The notes beneath the pieces are model-generated. The model saw only the letters and a program-made list of their open reading frames with translations, did not search any database and was not told the DNA's origin. This document shows, one piece after another, positions 17,142 through 26,973 of a DNA stretch of 64,000 nucleotides; position 1 is the stretch's first letter; every line of letters begins with the position of its first letter. The translations under genes were made by a program, and so were the position numbers. Origin of the DNA: CAVQJU01 sp963729215 (lineage in GTDB: Bacteria > Acidobacteriota > Vicinamibacteria > Vicinamibacterales > CAVVIG01); NCBI GenBank assembly GCA_963729215.1, contig CAVSND010000019.1, positions 186,001 to 250,000 on the forward strand, given 5' to 3'.

Positions 17142-18878
17142 GGCTGTATCCCCTTGCCTTCGACAATCGTCACGTACCGATCGACGGGAACGTTCGTGAA
17201 TCGCTCCGTCTTCGACGAAGGCGCGGGCCACGACACGTCCAGCCAGTCGAGTGCGGTCGCGCGTCCGAGACCGAGCACCTCGCGCGGATCGTGCGAGGAG
17301 AGATAGCTGCCGCCGCCGTTCTTCTGCCGGGAATGGCGCGCGCCGCCGGCGGACCACGTCAGCCGCGCGCCGATCGCATCGCGGTTACAGCGCACACCCT
17401 GAAGCTTCACGCCCACCCAATGGTTGGCGGCCGAGGAGGTGTTGCGCAGCAGGACGGGCGCATCGCCGTTGCACCCGATCAGCACGTCCACGCGGCCGTC
17501 GTTGTCGTAGTCGCCAGCCGCCAGGCCGCGCGCCGAAAACGATTTGGCGAAGACGGGGCCGGCCTGCTGGCTGACGTTGCGCAGGCGGCGGCCGTCGTGA
17601 CGGAACAGCAGCAGCGGTTCCTTGTAACGGACGTCGGGCGCCCGGATGGCGATCGTGTCGTCCGGGTGGCCGTTGGCGATGAGAAGGTCGATCAGCCCGT
17701 CGTTGTCGAAGTCGCAGAGCTTCACGCCCCAGCCGCTCAGCAGACGCGTCGCCTGCGACACGCCGTGATCCGGCGCGGCGTCGGTGAAGAACGCGCCGTT
17801 GTGGTTTTCGTAGAGCGAGAACATCTCGTGATCGATGTTCGCCACGAACACGTCCTGCCAGCCGTCGCCGTTGAAGTCTCCGGCATCCACGCCCATGCCG
17901 GAGCGCAGGTTTCCGGAACCGCTGTACGCAATGCCGGCGGCGACGCCGTTTTCCTGCCACCTGTTCTTGCCGCGGTTCAGGAATAGGAAGTTCGGCGCCG
18001 TGTCATTCGCCACAACCAGGTCGAGCAGGCCGTCGTTGTTGATGTCGGTCGCCACGCTGCCGAGCGCCTTACCGGGCGTGCGCCCAATGATGGTCGTGCC
18101 ACTGACCTGGAGAAACGTCCCGTCGCCGTTGTTGCGAAACAGCGCGCTGGGTGTGGGCTTGAAGAGATGGGGAATGCAGTAGTGATAGTAGAGGCTCCCG
18201 TCCTTGTTTTTCTCCGCGCACAACAGGCCCTGGCTCAACTGGTACTGGACGTAGCTCCCCACGAAGAGATCGAGCAGCCCGTCGTTGTCGTAGTCGAACC
18301 AGACGGCGCTCGTCGTCCAGGCAGGCATAATGCCCGGCAGCGAGAGACCGGCCTTCTCCGTGACATCCGTGAACGTCCCGTTGCCGTTGTTGCGATAGAG
18401 AATCGATCGGCCGTACCCGGTCACGAACATGTCCGGGAAGCCGTCGTTGTCGAAATCCCCGACGGCGACGCCCATGCCGAAGCTTCCGCCGGCGACGCCG
18501 GCCTTGTCGGTGACGTCGGTGAAGGTGCCGTCTCGATTGTTCTTGTACAGCGCGTTCTTCAGCGGCCGGGTTGGTTTGAAGAAATCGGACGGCCCGCTGT
18601 TGACCAGATAGATGTCCATCCAGCCGTCGCCGTCGTAGTCGAGAAACGCGCAGCCGGGCCCGAGAGACTCGGGCAGGAATCTCGCCGGCGACATCGCGTT
18701 CTCGTGGACCCACGTGATCCCGCTCGCGGACGAGGGAACTTCGACGAACGCCGGCGCCGTGTCCTGACCCGCGGCCGCCAGCGGCGCGCGTCGCGAGCGT
18801 GCGCGGGAGAAGCGGATCGGCCGCGGCGGCCGCGCCCGACGCGAGCGCCCACTGGAGGAATCTGCGGCGCGAGGTCAT
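17138..18878 (-). CDS. CRTAC1 family protein with Tat signal (frameshift near 18780)
   Basis: About 580 residues. The ATG at 18878 overlaps the previous stop (ATGA) and opens a twin-arginine signal, MTSRRRFLQWALASGAAAA. One surplus base in a GCGCGCC tract near 18780 separates it from the mature protein beginning PLAAAGQDTAPAFVEVPSS. FG-GAP blades are plain: DYDGDGWMDIYLV, GDFDNDGFPDMFV, DYDNDGLLDLFVG, DFNGDGWQDVFVA, DFDNDGLIDLLIA, DYDNDGRVDVLIG. The C-terminal ASPIC/UnbV domain has DAIGARLTW, GGSYLSSHDPRE and VLGLGRA. Tat export implies a fold completed in the cytoplasm, perhaps with a bound metal (inference). Confidence 0.85.
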
Positions 18879-20635
18879 TTGCCGCTTCTCTCCGTGAGCG
18901 TCGTATACCGATCGATGGCCGTATTGGTCCATTCGTCCGTTCGCCCGTCCGGCCAGGTGACTCGAACGGTGGGCGTCTCTGTGGAATCGCCGAGACCCGC
19001 CAGGACACGCGGGTCGTTCGCGGACGCGTAGCTGCCGTCGGCGCGCGCCCTGCGCCAGAGCGTCGGGCCGTTCCTGCGGACAATCGCCACTCGCGCGCCG
19101 AGCACGTCGCGAGGCCGGGACCCCGCCACAAGTCGCAATCCCACCCAGTGCTTCCGGTTGCCCACGTTGTTGATCAGCAGGCGCAGCGGCCCGTTGTTGT
19201 TGGCGATGACGATGTCGGTGTCGCCGTCGTTGTCGATGTCTCCGAAGGCAGCGCCGCGTCCGACCTCGGACAACTGGAACACGCCGCCGGCGGACGCTGT
19301 CACGTCTTCGAAGCGGCCGTTGCCGAGGTTGTGAAACAGCTGTTTCCGCTGGTGGAGCGGAAACGGATCGCGTGCCTGCGCCAGCGCCTGGATGGTCTGG
19401 ACCGCGCCATTGGCCGTCAGCAGATCGAGCCAGCCGTCGTTGTCGTAGTCGAACCACGCCGTCCCGAAGCCCGTGTACGCCGAGGCTCGCGGCCGCAAGA
19501 CCCGATCGCGCGCTCCGGTCATCGAACGATCCCGACCCGTCGTTGACGAACAGGTTGTGGCCCTCCCCGGTCTGTTCGGTCACGAACAGATCGTCGTCGC
19601 CGTCGTTGTCGAAGTCGCCGGCATCCACGCCCATGCTCGCCTCGGCCTTGCCTTCCTGCGTGAGCGCGGCGCCCGCGAGCAGCGCCGTGTTCCTGAACGT
19701 CCCGTCGTGCTGGTTGATCCACAGCTGGTTCGGCTGGCTGTCGTTGGCGACGTAGAGGTCGATCCAGCCGTCGCCGTTGAAGTCCGCCGTGGCGACGCCG
19801 AGTGCCGGCCCGAACTCGCTGGCGATTCGGCTCGCCGCGGTCGTGTCGGAAAACGTGCCGTTGCGGTTGTTGTGGAACAGCCGTCCGGGAAGCGGCTTGT
19901 AGCTGTTCGGCGTGCAGTAGTCGCGCGCGCCAGACGGGCTGAAGCACTTCGTGGCGCCCTCGATGGTGTAGCGCAGGTAGCTGCCCACGTAGAGGTCGAG
20001 CCATCCGTCGCGATCGTAGTCGAAGAAAGCCGCCGACACGCTCCAGCCGCTCGCGGCCGTGCCGCTCTTCGCCGTGACGTCGGTGAAGGTGCCATCGCCG
20101 TTGTTGTGGAAGCAGCTGGTTCGCGCCGAAGTTGGTGAGATAGAGATCGACGAAGCCGTCGTTGTCGAAGTCGCCCGTCGCCACGCCCATGCCGTAGCCG
20201 GTCGCGGTGATGCCGCTCTGCGCCGTCACGTCCGTGAAGTGCAGCGTCCGCGTGCCGTCGGGACGAACGTCGAGGTCGTTTCGAAAGAGCCGGCCCGTCA
20301 AGTGTGCCCCGCGGCGCCTGCGACGGCTGACCCGATCCGTTCCTGCCGAGCGGCTGTCCCTGCAGCACGAACACGTCGAGATCGCCGTCGTTGTCGTAAT
20401 CGAACAGCGCCACGCCCGGTCCCAGGATTTCAGGCATCGTGAGGTCGCCCGACATGCCGTTGACGTGCGTGAAGCGAAGGCCGCTGGCCTCTGCCATGTC
20501 GGAAAACCAGTCGGTGGACGCGGTCGGAAGCCCAGTGGACCCCGTCAACCCCGGAGTTGATGTCCGGGTGCGGCAGCCTGCGGCGACACAGCACGCAATC
20601 ACGAGCAGGGCCGGCGCGCGGCCGCGCATCCTCAT
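18875..20635 (-). CDS. CRTAC1 family lipoprotein (three one-base breaks: ~19480, ~20112, ~20310)
   Basis: About 585 residues when repaired. The start MRMRGRAPALLVIACCVAAGC is a lipoprotein signal with lipobox VAAGC. Blades read DYDNDGDLDVFVL, GDFDNDGFVDLYL, DYDRDGWLDLYVG, DFNGDGWIDLYVA, DFDNDGDDDLFV, DYDNDGWLDLLTA and DIDNDGDTDIVIA; the ASPIC/UnbV end has VLGARVAIV, DGSYASANDPRVLAGLGD and VRVTWPDGR. Each break is repaired by deleting one base: NQLFHNNGDGTF at 20112, HLTGRLFRNDL at ~20310 and ASLAYTGFGTAW at ~19480. First gene of a three-gene operon with overlapping stops and starts; divergent from the secreted-family gene at 20727. Confidence 0.82.
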
Positions 20636-20726
20636 CTTGAAGCCGGGGATATCATAGTGGCGATGCCGCGCCGGTGGCATCCGGTTCGGGTAACATAACT
20701 GCCTGTGTAATAGGGAGATCTTCTTT

Positions 20727-21747
20727 ATGAAGCTGCATCTTTCCGCTCGCTGGGTTGGCGCTGGCCGCGTCGATGCTCCTGACCGCCGTCCCGGCTGCCG
20801 CGCAGGCGCCGGCGCCCGCCGCCAAGCCCTCCGCCAGGACGCCGGCCAAAGCCTTTGTGCCCGGCAAAACTCCGTGGGGCGATCCGGATTTGCAGGGCAT
20901 CTACACGAACAAGGACGAAAGCGGCATTCCCTTCGAGCGTCCGGGCCAGTTCGCCGGCAAGACGGTCGCCGACGTGGATGACGAGGAGTTGCGGGAACTC
21001 ATTGAGGCGCGGGCAAAGGCGGCTGTCGAGCGCGCGCCCGGCATCGGCGGCGCCGAAACCGGCGCCGGCCCGACGCACTGGTACGAAAACTACGGCGCGA
21101 AAAACAGCCGGGCGTGGCTCGTGAGCGATCCGCCCGACGGCGTGATTCCGGCGGCGATCGCGGAAGCCAACGCGCGCAACGCCGAGCGGGCGCGCCTCCG
21201 CAGCGGCCGCGGCCCCGCCGACAGCCCCGAGGATCGCAGCCTGTACGACCGCTGCATCACACGCGGCATTCCCGGTTCGATGATGCCCGCCATCTACGGC
21301 AACTCGTACGAAATCATCCAGTCGCCGGGCTGGGTGGCGATTCGCTACGAGATGATCCACGAGACCCGCCTGATTCCACTCGACGGACGGCCCCACCTGA
21401 AATCGGACGTGCGCACCTACATGGGCGATGCGCGCGGCCACTTCGAGGGCAGCACGCTGGTGGTCGAGACGACGAACTTCAAGGAGAACTCAACGTATCG
21501 AGGCGCGTCGGAACAGCTGAAGCTGATCGAGCGCTTCACGCCGAAGGAACAAAAGATCGTCCAGTGGTCGGTGACCCTGGACGACTCGCGCACGTGGCCG
21601 CGGCCGTGGACGTTCGCGATGAACCTCACGAAGGACAGCTCGCAGCCGATTTTCGAGTACGGATGCCACGAGGGGAATTACGGCCTGCGCGACATCCTGA
21701 GCGCCGAGCGTGCGGCCGACGCCGCGGCGGCCAAAACGCGCAACTGA
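20727..21747 (+). CDS. Secreted protein of the DPDLxGIxT / HEGNYG family, paralog A (frameshift near 20753)
   Basis: About 339 residues. ATG 20727 starts MKLHLSARW; deleting one G in TGGGTT (20753) continues it as LALAASMLLTAVPAAAQ, a good signal peptide (a TTG at 20755 is the alternative start). Ordered family motifs: TPWGDPDLQGIYTN, NYGAKNSRAWLV, DPPDGVIP, YDRCITRGIPGSMMPAIYG, EMIHETRLIPLDGRPH, MGDARGHFEGSTLVVETTNF, ERFTPKEQ, FEYGCHEGNYGLRD. I know no function; this secreted family is strongly expanded in Vicinamibacteria-like genomes. Conserved His, Glu and Cys of GCHEGNYG suggest a binding or catalytic site. Followed after 21 bases by paralog B. Confidence 0.75.
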
Positions 21748-21768
21748 GAAGACGAGGAGAAACCGTTG

Positions 21769-22768
21769 ATGAGAGTTGTGACGAGTACGGCCGCCATCCT
21801 GATGATGGCGGCCGTGCCCGCGATCGCCCAGACGCCGAAATCCGACACGAAACCCGCGGCCCCGAAAGCGACCGCCGCGAAGGCCTACAAGACGCCGAAG
21901 ACCCCATGGGGCGATCCCGACCTGTCCGGCATTTTCACGAACAACGACGAGAGCGGTATTCCGCTGGAGCGCCCGAATCAGTTCGACGGGAAGAAGCTCG
22001 AAGACATTTCCGATTCCGAACTGACGGAGCTTCGCAACGAACGCAATCGCCAGGCGGAGGAACGCGCCCCCAATCTGGGCGTGTTGCCGGGCAGCAACCC
22101 GGTGCACTGGTTCGAGAATTTCGGCGCGAAAAACAGCCGCGCCTGGCTGATCGTCGATCCGCCGGACGGCCGGGTGCCGCCGCTTCGTGGCCGACGCGCA
22201 GGGACGCCGCGCACCGGCCGGGGGCAGCAGCTTCGGCAACGGCCCGTTCAACAGCACCCTCGATTTCAGCCTCTACGATCGCTGCATCAGCCGGGGCGTG
22301 CCGGGTTCGATGACGCCGGCGATTTACGGCAACGCCTATCAGATCGTGCAGGGGCAGGGGTACGTCGGTATCCGCTACGAGATGATTCACGAAGCGCGTC
22401 TCATCCCGCTCGACGGCCGCCCTCACGCGAGCGGAAAGATCCGCACGTTCATGGGCGACGCGAAGGGGCGCTGGGAAGGCGATACGCTGGTCGTCGAAAC
22501 GACGAATTTCGACCGCCGGATCCTCTATCGCAACGCGAGCGAGAATCTGAAAATCGTCGAGCGCTTCAGGCGCGTCGGACCGGACACGATCGAGTGGTCG
22601 GTGACGCTCGACGATCCGCAGACGTGGACGCGCCCGTGGACCTGGGCGATGGATCTGTCCAGGCGCGACGAAAGCCAGCAGCCGTTCGAGTACGCGTGCC
22701 ACGAAGGCAACTACGGCATGCGCAACATGCTCAATGCCGCACGCGAAGCGGAGAAGGCGGCGAAGTAA
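21769..22768 (+). CDS. Secreted family paralog B (frameshift near 22181)
   Basis: About 333 residues with ATG 21769 behind GAGGAG. Signal peptide MRVVTSTAAILMMAAVPAIAQ, then KTPWGDPDLSGIFTNNDESG, GAKNSRAWLI, DPPDGRVPP. One surplus C in CCGCCGCTTC (22181) breaks the frame; deleting it gives PFVADAQGRRAP. The second half carries SLYDRCISRGVPGSMTPAIYG, YEMIHEARLIPLDGRPH, MGDAKGRWEGDTLVVETTNF, ERFRRVG, VTLDDPQTWTRPWT and YACHEGNYGMRN. It is closest to paralog A, with the same length and motif order, so the pair looks like a tandem duplication. Confidence 0.78.
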
Positions 22769-22788
22769 GAGGGTAGAGGTTAGGGAAT
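22769..22788. repeat. AGAGGTTAG word array (copy 1)
   Basis: GAGGGTAGAGGTTAGGG between paralogs B and C. The same words recur at 25001-25027 and 30374-30397. The purine-rich part is also the only Shine-Dalgarno-like sequence before the TTG start at 22789. Confidence 0.65.
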
Positions 22789-23562
22789 TTGAAAGCTGGT
22801 AAAGCCCGGATCGTTCTGTCGAGCGCGGCGCTCTGGGCGGCACTCTGCGTGTCGGTCGCGGCCCAGTGGATCGGCTATCCCACGCCAGGCATTCCCCGGA
22901 CGCGCGACGGCAAGCCCGATCTCGCCGCGCCGGCGCCGAGAACATCCGACGGCAGGCCGGATCTCTCCGGAATCTGGCTCACCCCGAGCGGCCGCTGGCT
23001 GCAGAATCTCGCCGCGGACGGCGTCGAGGTTCCGTTTACGCCCGCCTCGAAAGCCATCTGGGACGAGCGCCGGGCGAACAACGGGAAGGGACGGCCGTCG
23101 GAGCGCTGCATTTCCCACGGCGTGACCGACTTCGACGCGCTGGGCACGCCAACCAAGATCATCCAGACGCCCGCTGTCACGGTCATCCTGTTCGAGGCGT
23201 ACAACCACTACCGTCAGATCATGACGGACGGCCGCCCCCTGCCCAAAGACCCGCAGCCGGCCTGGCTCGGGTACTCCGTGGGCAAGTGGGACGGCGACAC
23301 CTTCGTCGTGGACACGATCGGCCTGAACGATCAGACGTGGCTGGACGATGGCGGGTACCCGCATAGCGATGCGCTGCACGTGATCGAGCGCTTCACGCGC
23401 CGCGATTTCGGCCACATGGAGATTCGCATCACCATCGACGACCCGGTGGCCTACACGAAGCCGTGGACGGTCACGATTCCCAAGAACCTCGTGGCCGACG
23501 ATGAGCTGATCGAGTTCATGTGCGAGAACGAGAAGGACTTCGTACACATGGTCGGAAAGTAG
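22789..23562 (+). CDS. Secreted family paralog C, shorter form
   Basis: 257 residues from a TTG start. Signal peptide ends near SVAAQW. It opens with two copies of the family hook, RTRDGKPDLAAPAPR and TSDGRPDLSGIWLTP, then GRPSERCISHGVTDFD, ILFEAYNHYRQIMTDGRPLP, GKWDGDTFVVDTIGLNDQTWLDD (shown in part), HVIERFTRRDFGHMEIRIT and PWTVTIPKNL, closing with EFMCENEKD. The NHYRQIMTDGR block replaces IHETRLIPLDGR of the longer paralogs, and FMCENEKD replaces CHEGNYG, so this is a distinct subfamily. Function unknown. Confidence 0.72.
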   Translation: MKAGKARIVLSSAALWAALCVSVAAQWIGYPTPGIPRTRDGKPDLAAPAPRTSDGRPDLSGIWLTPSGRWLQNLAADGVEVPFTPASKAIWDERRANNGKGRPSERCISHGVTDFDALGTPTKIIQTPAVTVILFEAYNHYRQIMTDGRPLPKDPQPAWLGYSVGKWDGDTFVVDTIGLNDQTWLDDGGYPHSDALHVIERFTRRDFGHMEIRITIDDPVAYTKPWTVTIPKNLVADDELIEFMCENEKDFVHMVGK

Positions 23563-23574
23563 GGCCGGCCCAAC

Positions 23575-23606
23575 ACCCGATCGCCCGGTCACCCAATCAC
23601 CAAATC
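23575..23606. repeat. 8-base tandem repeat
   Basis: Four consecutive degenerate 8-base units: ACCCGATC, GCCCGGTC, ACCCAATC, ACCAAATC. Fills the gap between paralog C and the cupin gene. Confidence 0.7.
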
Positions 23607-23641
23607 CCAATGCCGCTCGGTGTATGCTTGCGGGCGATAAC

Positions 23642-24502
23642 ATGCACTATTTCGGCAAATTCCAGGAGAGCTCGCTCGTCGCGCACCGGGTCTTCGACGG
23701 CCACGGCCAGGGTTACACACACGCGCCGCTGATCGACCACACCACCGGCTCCGTGCATACGGGCCTGAGCATCAACGAGCTCGGTCCCGGGGGAAGCATC
23801 GCGCCCCACGTGCACTCCTTCGAAGAAGGGTTCTACCTGCTGTCCGGCGAGGCCGTCGTCAGCATCAACGACCAGGCGTACCGGCTTCGCGCGGGCGACT
23901 TCGGCGTCGCCAAGGTAGGCGCGCTCCACGCGTGGCGCCAGGCGGGTTCCGTGCCGGTGCGATGGATGCAGATGGCGGCGCCCCAGCCGAAGCCCGTGGG
24001 CAAGGAACGCGACACGTTCTTTCAAAAGGGCGGCGTCGCGCCCGGCGATGCCAGCCCGCTCGACCTGAACGATCTCAAGGGCAATCTGCTGGGACATTTC
24101 GACGCCAGCATGATTCCGCCCGTCGCGCAGCGCACCAACGTCGCGCCGGGCCTCGAGGGCGTGTTTCTGAAGTGGATGATCGACGAACATTTCGGCGCAC
24201 GCCATCATCGGATGTTGTTCATCGAGTACCAGCCGGGCGTCAGCATCGCGCTTCACGATCACACGTTCGAAGAGGCGTATTTCATCCTGACCGGCGAGGT
24301 CCAGGGCACGATGGACGGTCAGACCTATCTGGCCAAGCCGGGCGACGTCCTGTGGACGAGCGTCGGCTGCGTCCACACGTTCGTCAACGTCGGCAAGGAA
24401 CCCGTCCGCTGGCTCGAGACGTTTGCGCCGATCCCGCCGGCGGAAAACGTCTTCCGCTTCATGCGCGACTGGGAGAAACGGCAGAAGGAGCTGGAGGGAT
24501 AG
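23642..24502 (+). CDS. Two-domain cupin protein
   Basis: 286 residues from ATG 23642 (an in-frame ATG at 23624 is possible; neither has a clear Shine-Dalgarno). Two cupin barrels: the first with PHVHSFEEGFYLLSGEAVV and HAWRQAG, the second with ALHDHTFEEAYFILTGEV, DVLWTSVGCVHTF. Both show HxH-x4-E metal ligands with a later His. Bicupins of this form include ureidoglycine aminohydrolase, quercetinase and pirin-like enzymes; MHYFGKFQESSLVAHRVFDG at the N-terminus does not decide. No signal peptide, unlike its neighbours. The NTF2-like gene begins 2 bases after its stop, so the two are co-translated. Confidence 0.78.
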   Translation: MHYFGKFQESSLVAHRVFDGHGQGYTHAPLIDHTTGSVHTGLSINELGPGGSIAPHVHSFEEGFYLLSGEAVVSINDQAYRLRAGDFGVAKVGALHAWRQAGSVPVRWMQMAAPQPKPVGKERDTFFQKGGVAPGDASPLDLNDLKGNLLGHFDASMIPPVAQRTNVAPGLEGVFLKWMIDEHFGARHHRMLFIEYQPGVSIALHDHTFEEAYFILTGEVQGTMDGQTYLAKPGDVLWTSVGCVHTFVNVGKEPVRWLETFAPIPPAENVFRFMRDWEKRQKELEG

Positions 24503-24504
24503 CC

Positions 24505-24990
24505 GTGGCAGTCGCGAAACTGCAGATGACGGACGAGCAGCGAAAGTCGGTCGCGCTGGAATACCTCAAGGCGTTCGACAACAAGGGCGTCACGTCGAAC
24601 GGCGGCAGCATCCTGGATCTTTTCGCGGACGACGCGCAGGTGTTCTTCCCCAAGTGGGGGCTGGCGACCGGCAAGAAGCAGATCGCGCAGCTGTTCACCG
24701 ATTTCGGCGGCAATATCAAGAGCATCCTGCACGACTACGCGAGCTTCAACTACATCATGACGGGCGGCGACATGTTCGCCGTCGAAGGCACGAGCGCCGG
24801 TGTCCACCAGGAAGGCCCGTGGCGCGCCGGCGTGTCGCACGCCGGCCGCTGGTGCGACGTGTTCGAAGTGCGCGATTTTCTCATCCAGCGGTGCTTCATC
24901 TACCTGGATCCGGATTACGCCGGTCTCGACACGGCGCGTTATCACTGGCTGTCGGCCGGCGGACGCGACGCGTCGAAGCCGATGGGGTAG
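24505..24990 (+). CDS. NTF2-like (SnoaL-type) protein
   Basis: 161 residues from GTG 24505, two bases after the cupin stop. RKSVALEYLKAFDNKGVTSN, SILDLFADDAQVFFPKWGLA, HDYASFNYIMTGGDMFAVEG and DVFEVRDFLIQRCFIYLDPDY follow the alpha-helix then curved-sheet pattern of SnoaL/nuclear-transport-factor-2 folds. Such proteins are small cyclases, isomerases, dehydratases or ligand carriers. Pairing with a bicupin suggests a two-step conversion of one cytoplasmic substrate (inference). Confidence 0.7.
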   Translation: MAVAKLQMTDEQRKSVALEYLKAFDNKGVTSNGGSILDLFADDAQVFFPKWGLATGKKQIAQLFTDFGGNIKSILHDYASFNYIMTGGDMFAVEGTSAGVHQEGPWRAGVSHAGRWCDVFEVRDFLIQRCFIYLDPDYAGLDTARYHWLSAGGRDASKPMG

Positions 24991-25000
24991 GCAAAAGAGC

Positions 25001-25027
25001 AGAGGTTAGGGGTTAGAGGTTAGAGGG
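25001..25027. repeat. AGAGGTTAG word array (copy 2)
   Basis: AGAGGTTAGGGGTTAGAGG followed by TTAGAGGG. Its last unit, GAGGG at 25023-25027, is six bases before the ATG of the dehydrogenase gene, so the array itself provides the ribosome-binding site. Confidence 0.75.
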
Positions 25028-25033
25028 CTCACC

Positions 25034-26861
25034 ATGAGACGACGAATAAGTGTGGCGGCGATCATCATCGCCGGTTCGAGTGTGTCCGCGTTCGCGCAGG
25101 CGCCGGATGGCGCGGCGGTCTTTCAGAAGACGTGCGCGACGTGCCACGCGCAGCCCAGTCCCGAAAACCGCGCGCCGAACCGCGAGGCGCTGGCGCTCTT
25201 TGCGCCCGAGTCGATTCTCACGTCGCTGACGACGGGCAACATGTACCGGCAGGCTCAGGACCTGAGCGACGCGGAGAAGCGCGCCGTCGCGGAATTCGTG
25301 GCCGGCCGCAAGTTCGGCACGGCGCCGCCGCTTTCAACCGTCGGCCGATGCTCGTCGTCCGCGCCGCCCATGACCGATCCGGGCAAGGGTTCGAACTGGA
25401 ACGGCTGGGGCGGGACCGTCACGAATACCCGGTTCGTTCCAGCGGACAAGGGAGGGCTGACGGCGCCGCTCGTGCCGCGACTGAAGCTCAAGTGGGCGTT
25501 CGGCTTCCCGGGTGTGACCGCCGCGCGTTCGCAGCCGGCCGTCGTCGGCGGGCGTGTGTTCGTCGCCAGCGAGAGCGGAGACGTCTTCTCGCTCGACGCG
25601 AAGACAGGCTGCACGTACTGGGCGTTTCATGCGCAGTCGGGCATTCGCACCGCGGTCTCTGTCGGACAGGTACAAGGCCGCGAATGGGTCGGCGTACGCC
25701 ATCTACTTCACCGATGGCGCGGCCACCGCCTACGGCGTCGACGCCAATACCGGCAAACAAATCTGGGCGCGCAAGGCAGACGATCATCCGCAGGCACGCG
25801 CCACCGGATCGCCCACGTACTTCAGCGGCCGAGTGTACGTCCCGATGGCCGGCCTCAACGAAGAAGCGCAAGGCGGCCGTCCAACGTATGAGTGCTGCAC
25901 GTTCCGCGGCAGCGTCACTGCGCTCGACGCGAGCACCGGCGCTGTGGTGTGGAAGACGTACACAATCGCGGAGGAACCAAAGAAGCGCGGCCTCACGAAA
26001 GAAGGCGTGCAGGCGTGGGGACCATCCGGCGGTGGCATCTGGGCTGCCCCGACGATCGACGCGCGCCGCCGCGTTCTCTACATTTCGACGGGCAACGGGT
26101 ACTCGGACCCGCAGACGCCGACCACCGATGCCGTGATGGCGATGGATCTCGATACCGGCAAGGTGAAATGGGTCGCGCAGCCGGTGCCGAACGACGTCTG
26201 GATGATGGGCTGCAAACCCGAGAACCCCGACAACCCACGCTGCCCGGCGAAGCAGGGGCCGGATCACGATTTCTCGGCGTCGCCGATGCTCGCCAGGCGG
26301 ACGAACGGCAGCGACATCGTCATCATCCAGTCGAAGTCGGGCATGGCCTACGGATTCGATCCCGACAAGAACGGCGCGCTGATCTGGCAATATCGCACCA
26401 GCGCCGGCAGCGGCCTCGGCGGGCAGTGGGGCGGCGCCGTGGACGACAAGCTCGCCTACTTCGGCGTCAACGGGACGCTTTCGCAATCGCCCGGCGGCAT
26501 GCGCGCCGTAAAGATCGACACCGGAGAGGAAGTGTGGTCCAAAGCGCCCGCCGACAAGCTGTGCGGCACCGCGCGCGGCTGCAACGGCGCCCAGGGCGCC
26601 GCGCTCACAGCCATCCCGGGCATCGTCTTCTCGGGCTCCGGTGACGGCGGCCTCCGGGCCTACGCGAGCGATGATGGAACGATTGTGTGGCAGTTCGACA
26701 CGAATCGGGAGTTCCAGACGGTCAACGGCGTGAAGGCCACCGGCGCGACGATGGACGGTCCAGGCGCCGCCGTCGTGGACGGCATGCTCTTCATCAACTC
26801 CGGCTACGGCGGCATCGTCGGCCGGCCGGGGAATGTGCTGCTGGCATTTGGCGTGGACTAG
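25034..26861 (+). CDS. PQQ-dependent dehydrogenase with cytochrome c domain, polyvinyl-alcohol-dehydrogenase type (frameshift near 25668)
   Basis: About 608 residues. Signal peptide ends near SAFAQAP. A cytochrome c domain with the haem site KTCATCHAQ (residues ~34-38) is followed by an eight-bladed PQQ propeller: GWGGTVTNTRF, PAVVGGRVFVASESGDVFSLD, TGSPTYFSGRVYVPMAG, GIWAAPTIDARRRVLYISTG, SGLGGQWGGAVDD, VFSGSGDGGLRAYA. Deleting a C near 25668 joins RTAVSVG to RYKAANGSAYAIYFTDGAA. The N-terminal haem and these propeller motifs match cytochrome-linked polyvinyl alcohol dehydrogenase (EC 1.1.2.6), a periplasmic oxidiser of secondary alcohols; the real substrate is unknown. PQQ-synthesis genes are not in the window. 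Confidence 0.82.
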
Positions 26862-26941
26862 AGCGAGTTGCACAATGCCGTAGCGGCCGGCTTTAGCCGG
26901 CCGGCGAGCGTCCGCCTAAAGGCGGACGCTACGGCTGACAC
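26862..26941. repeat. Tandem-hairpin (REP-like) element, copy C
   Basis: Same two hairpins as copies A and B: GGCCGGCTTTAGCCGGCC and GCGTCCGCCTAAAGGCGGACGC (the latter given as two arms in A). The compensated loop change, GA to AA, keeps the stems intact. Begins at the dehydrogenase stop and ends 32 bases before the VOC gene. A decayed piece is visible near 28027-28060. Confidence 0.85.
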
Positions 26942-26973
26942 AGTTTCGACGTTGGAAGATCGGGGAGAACAGG

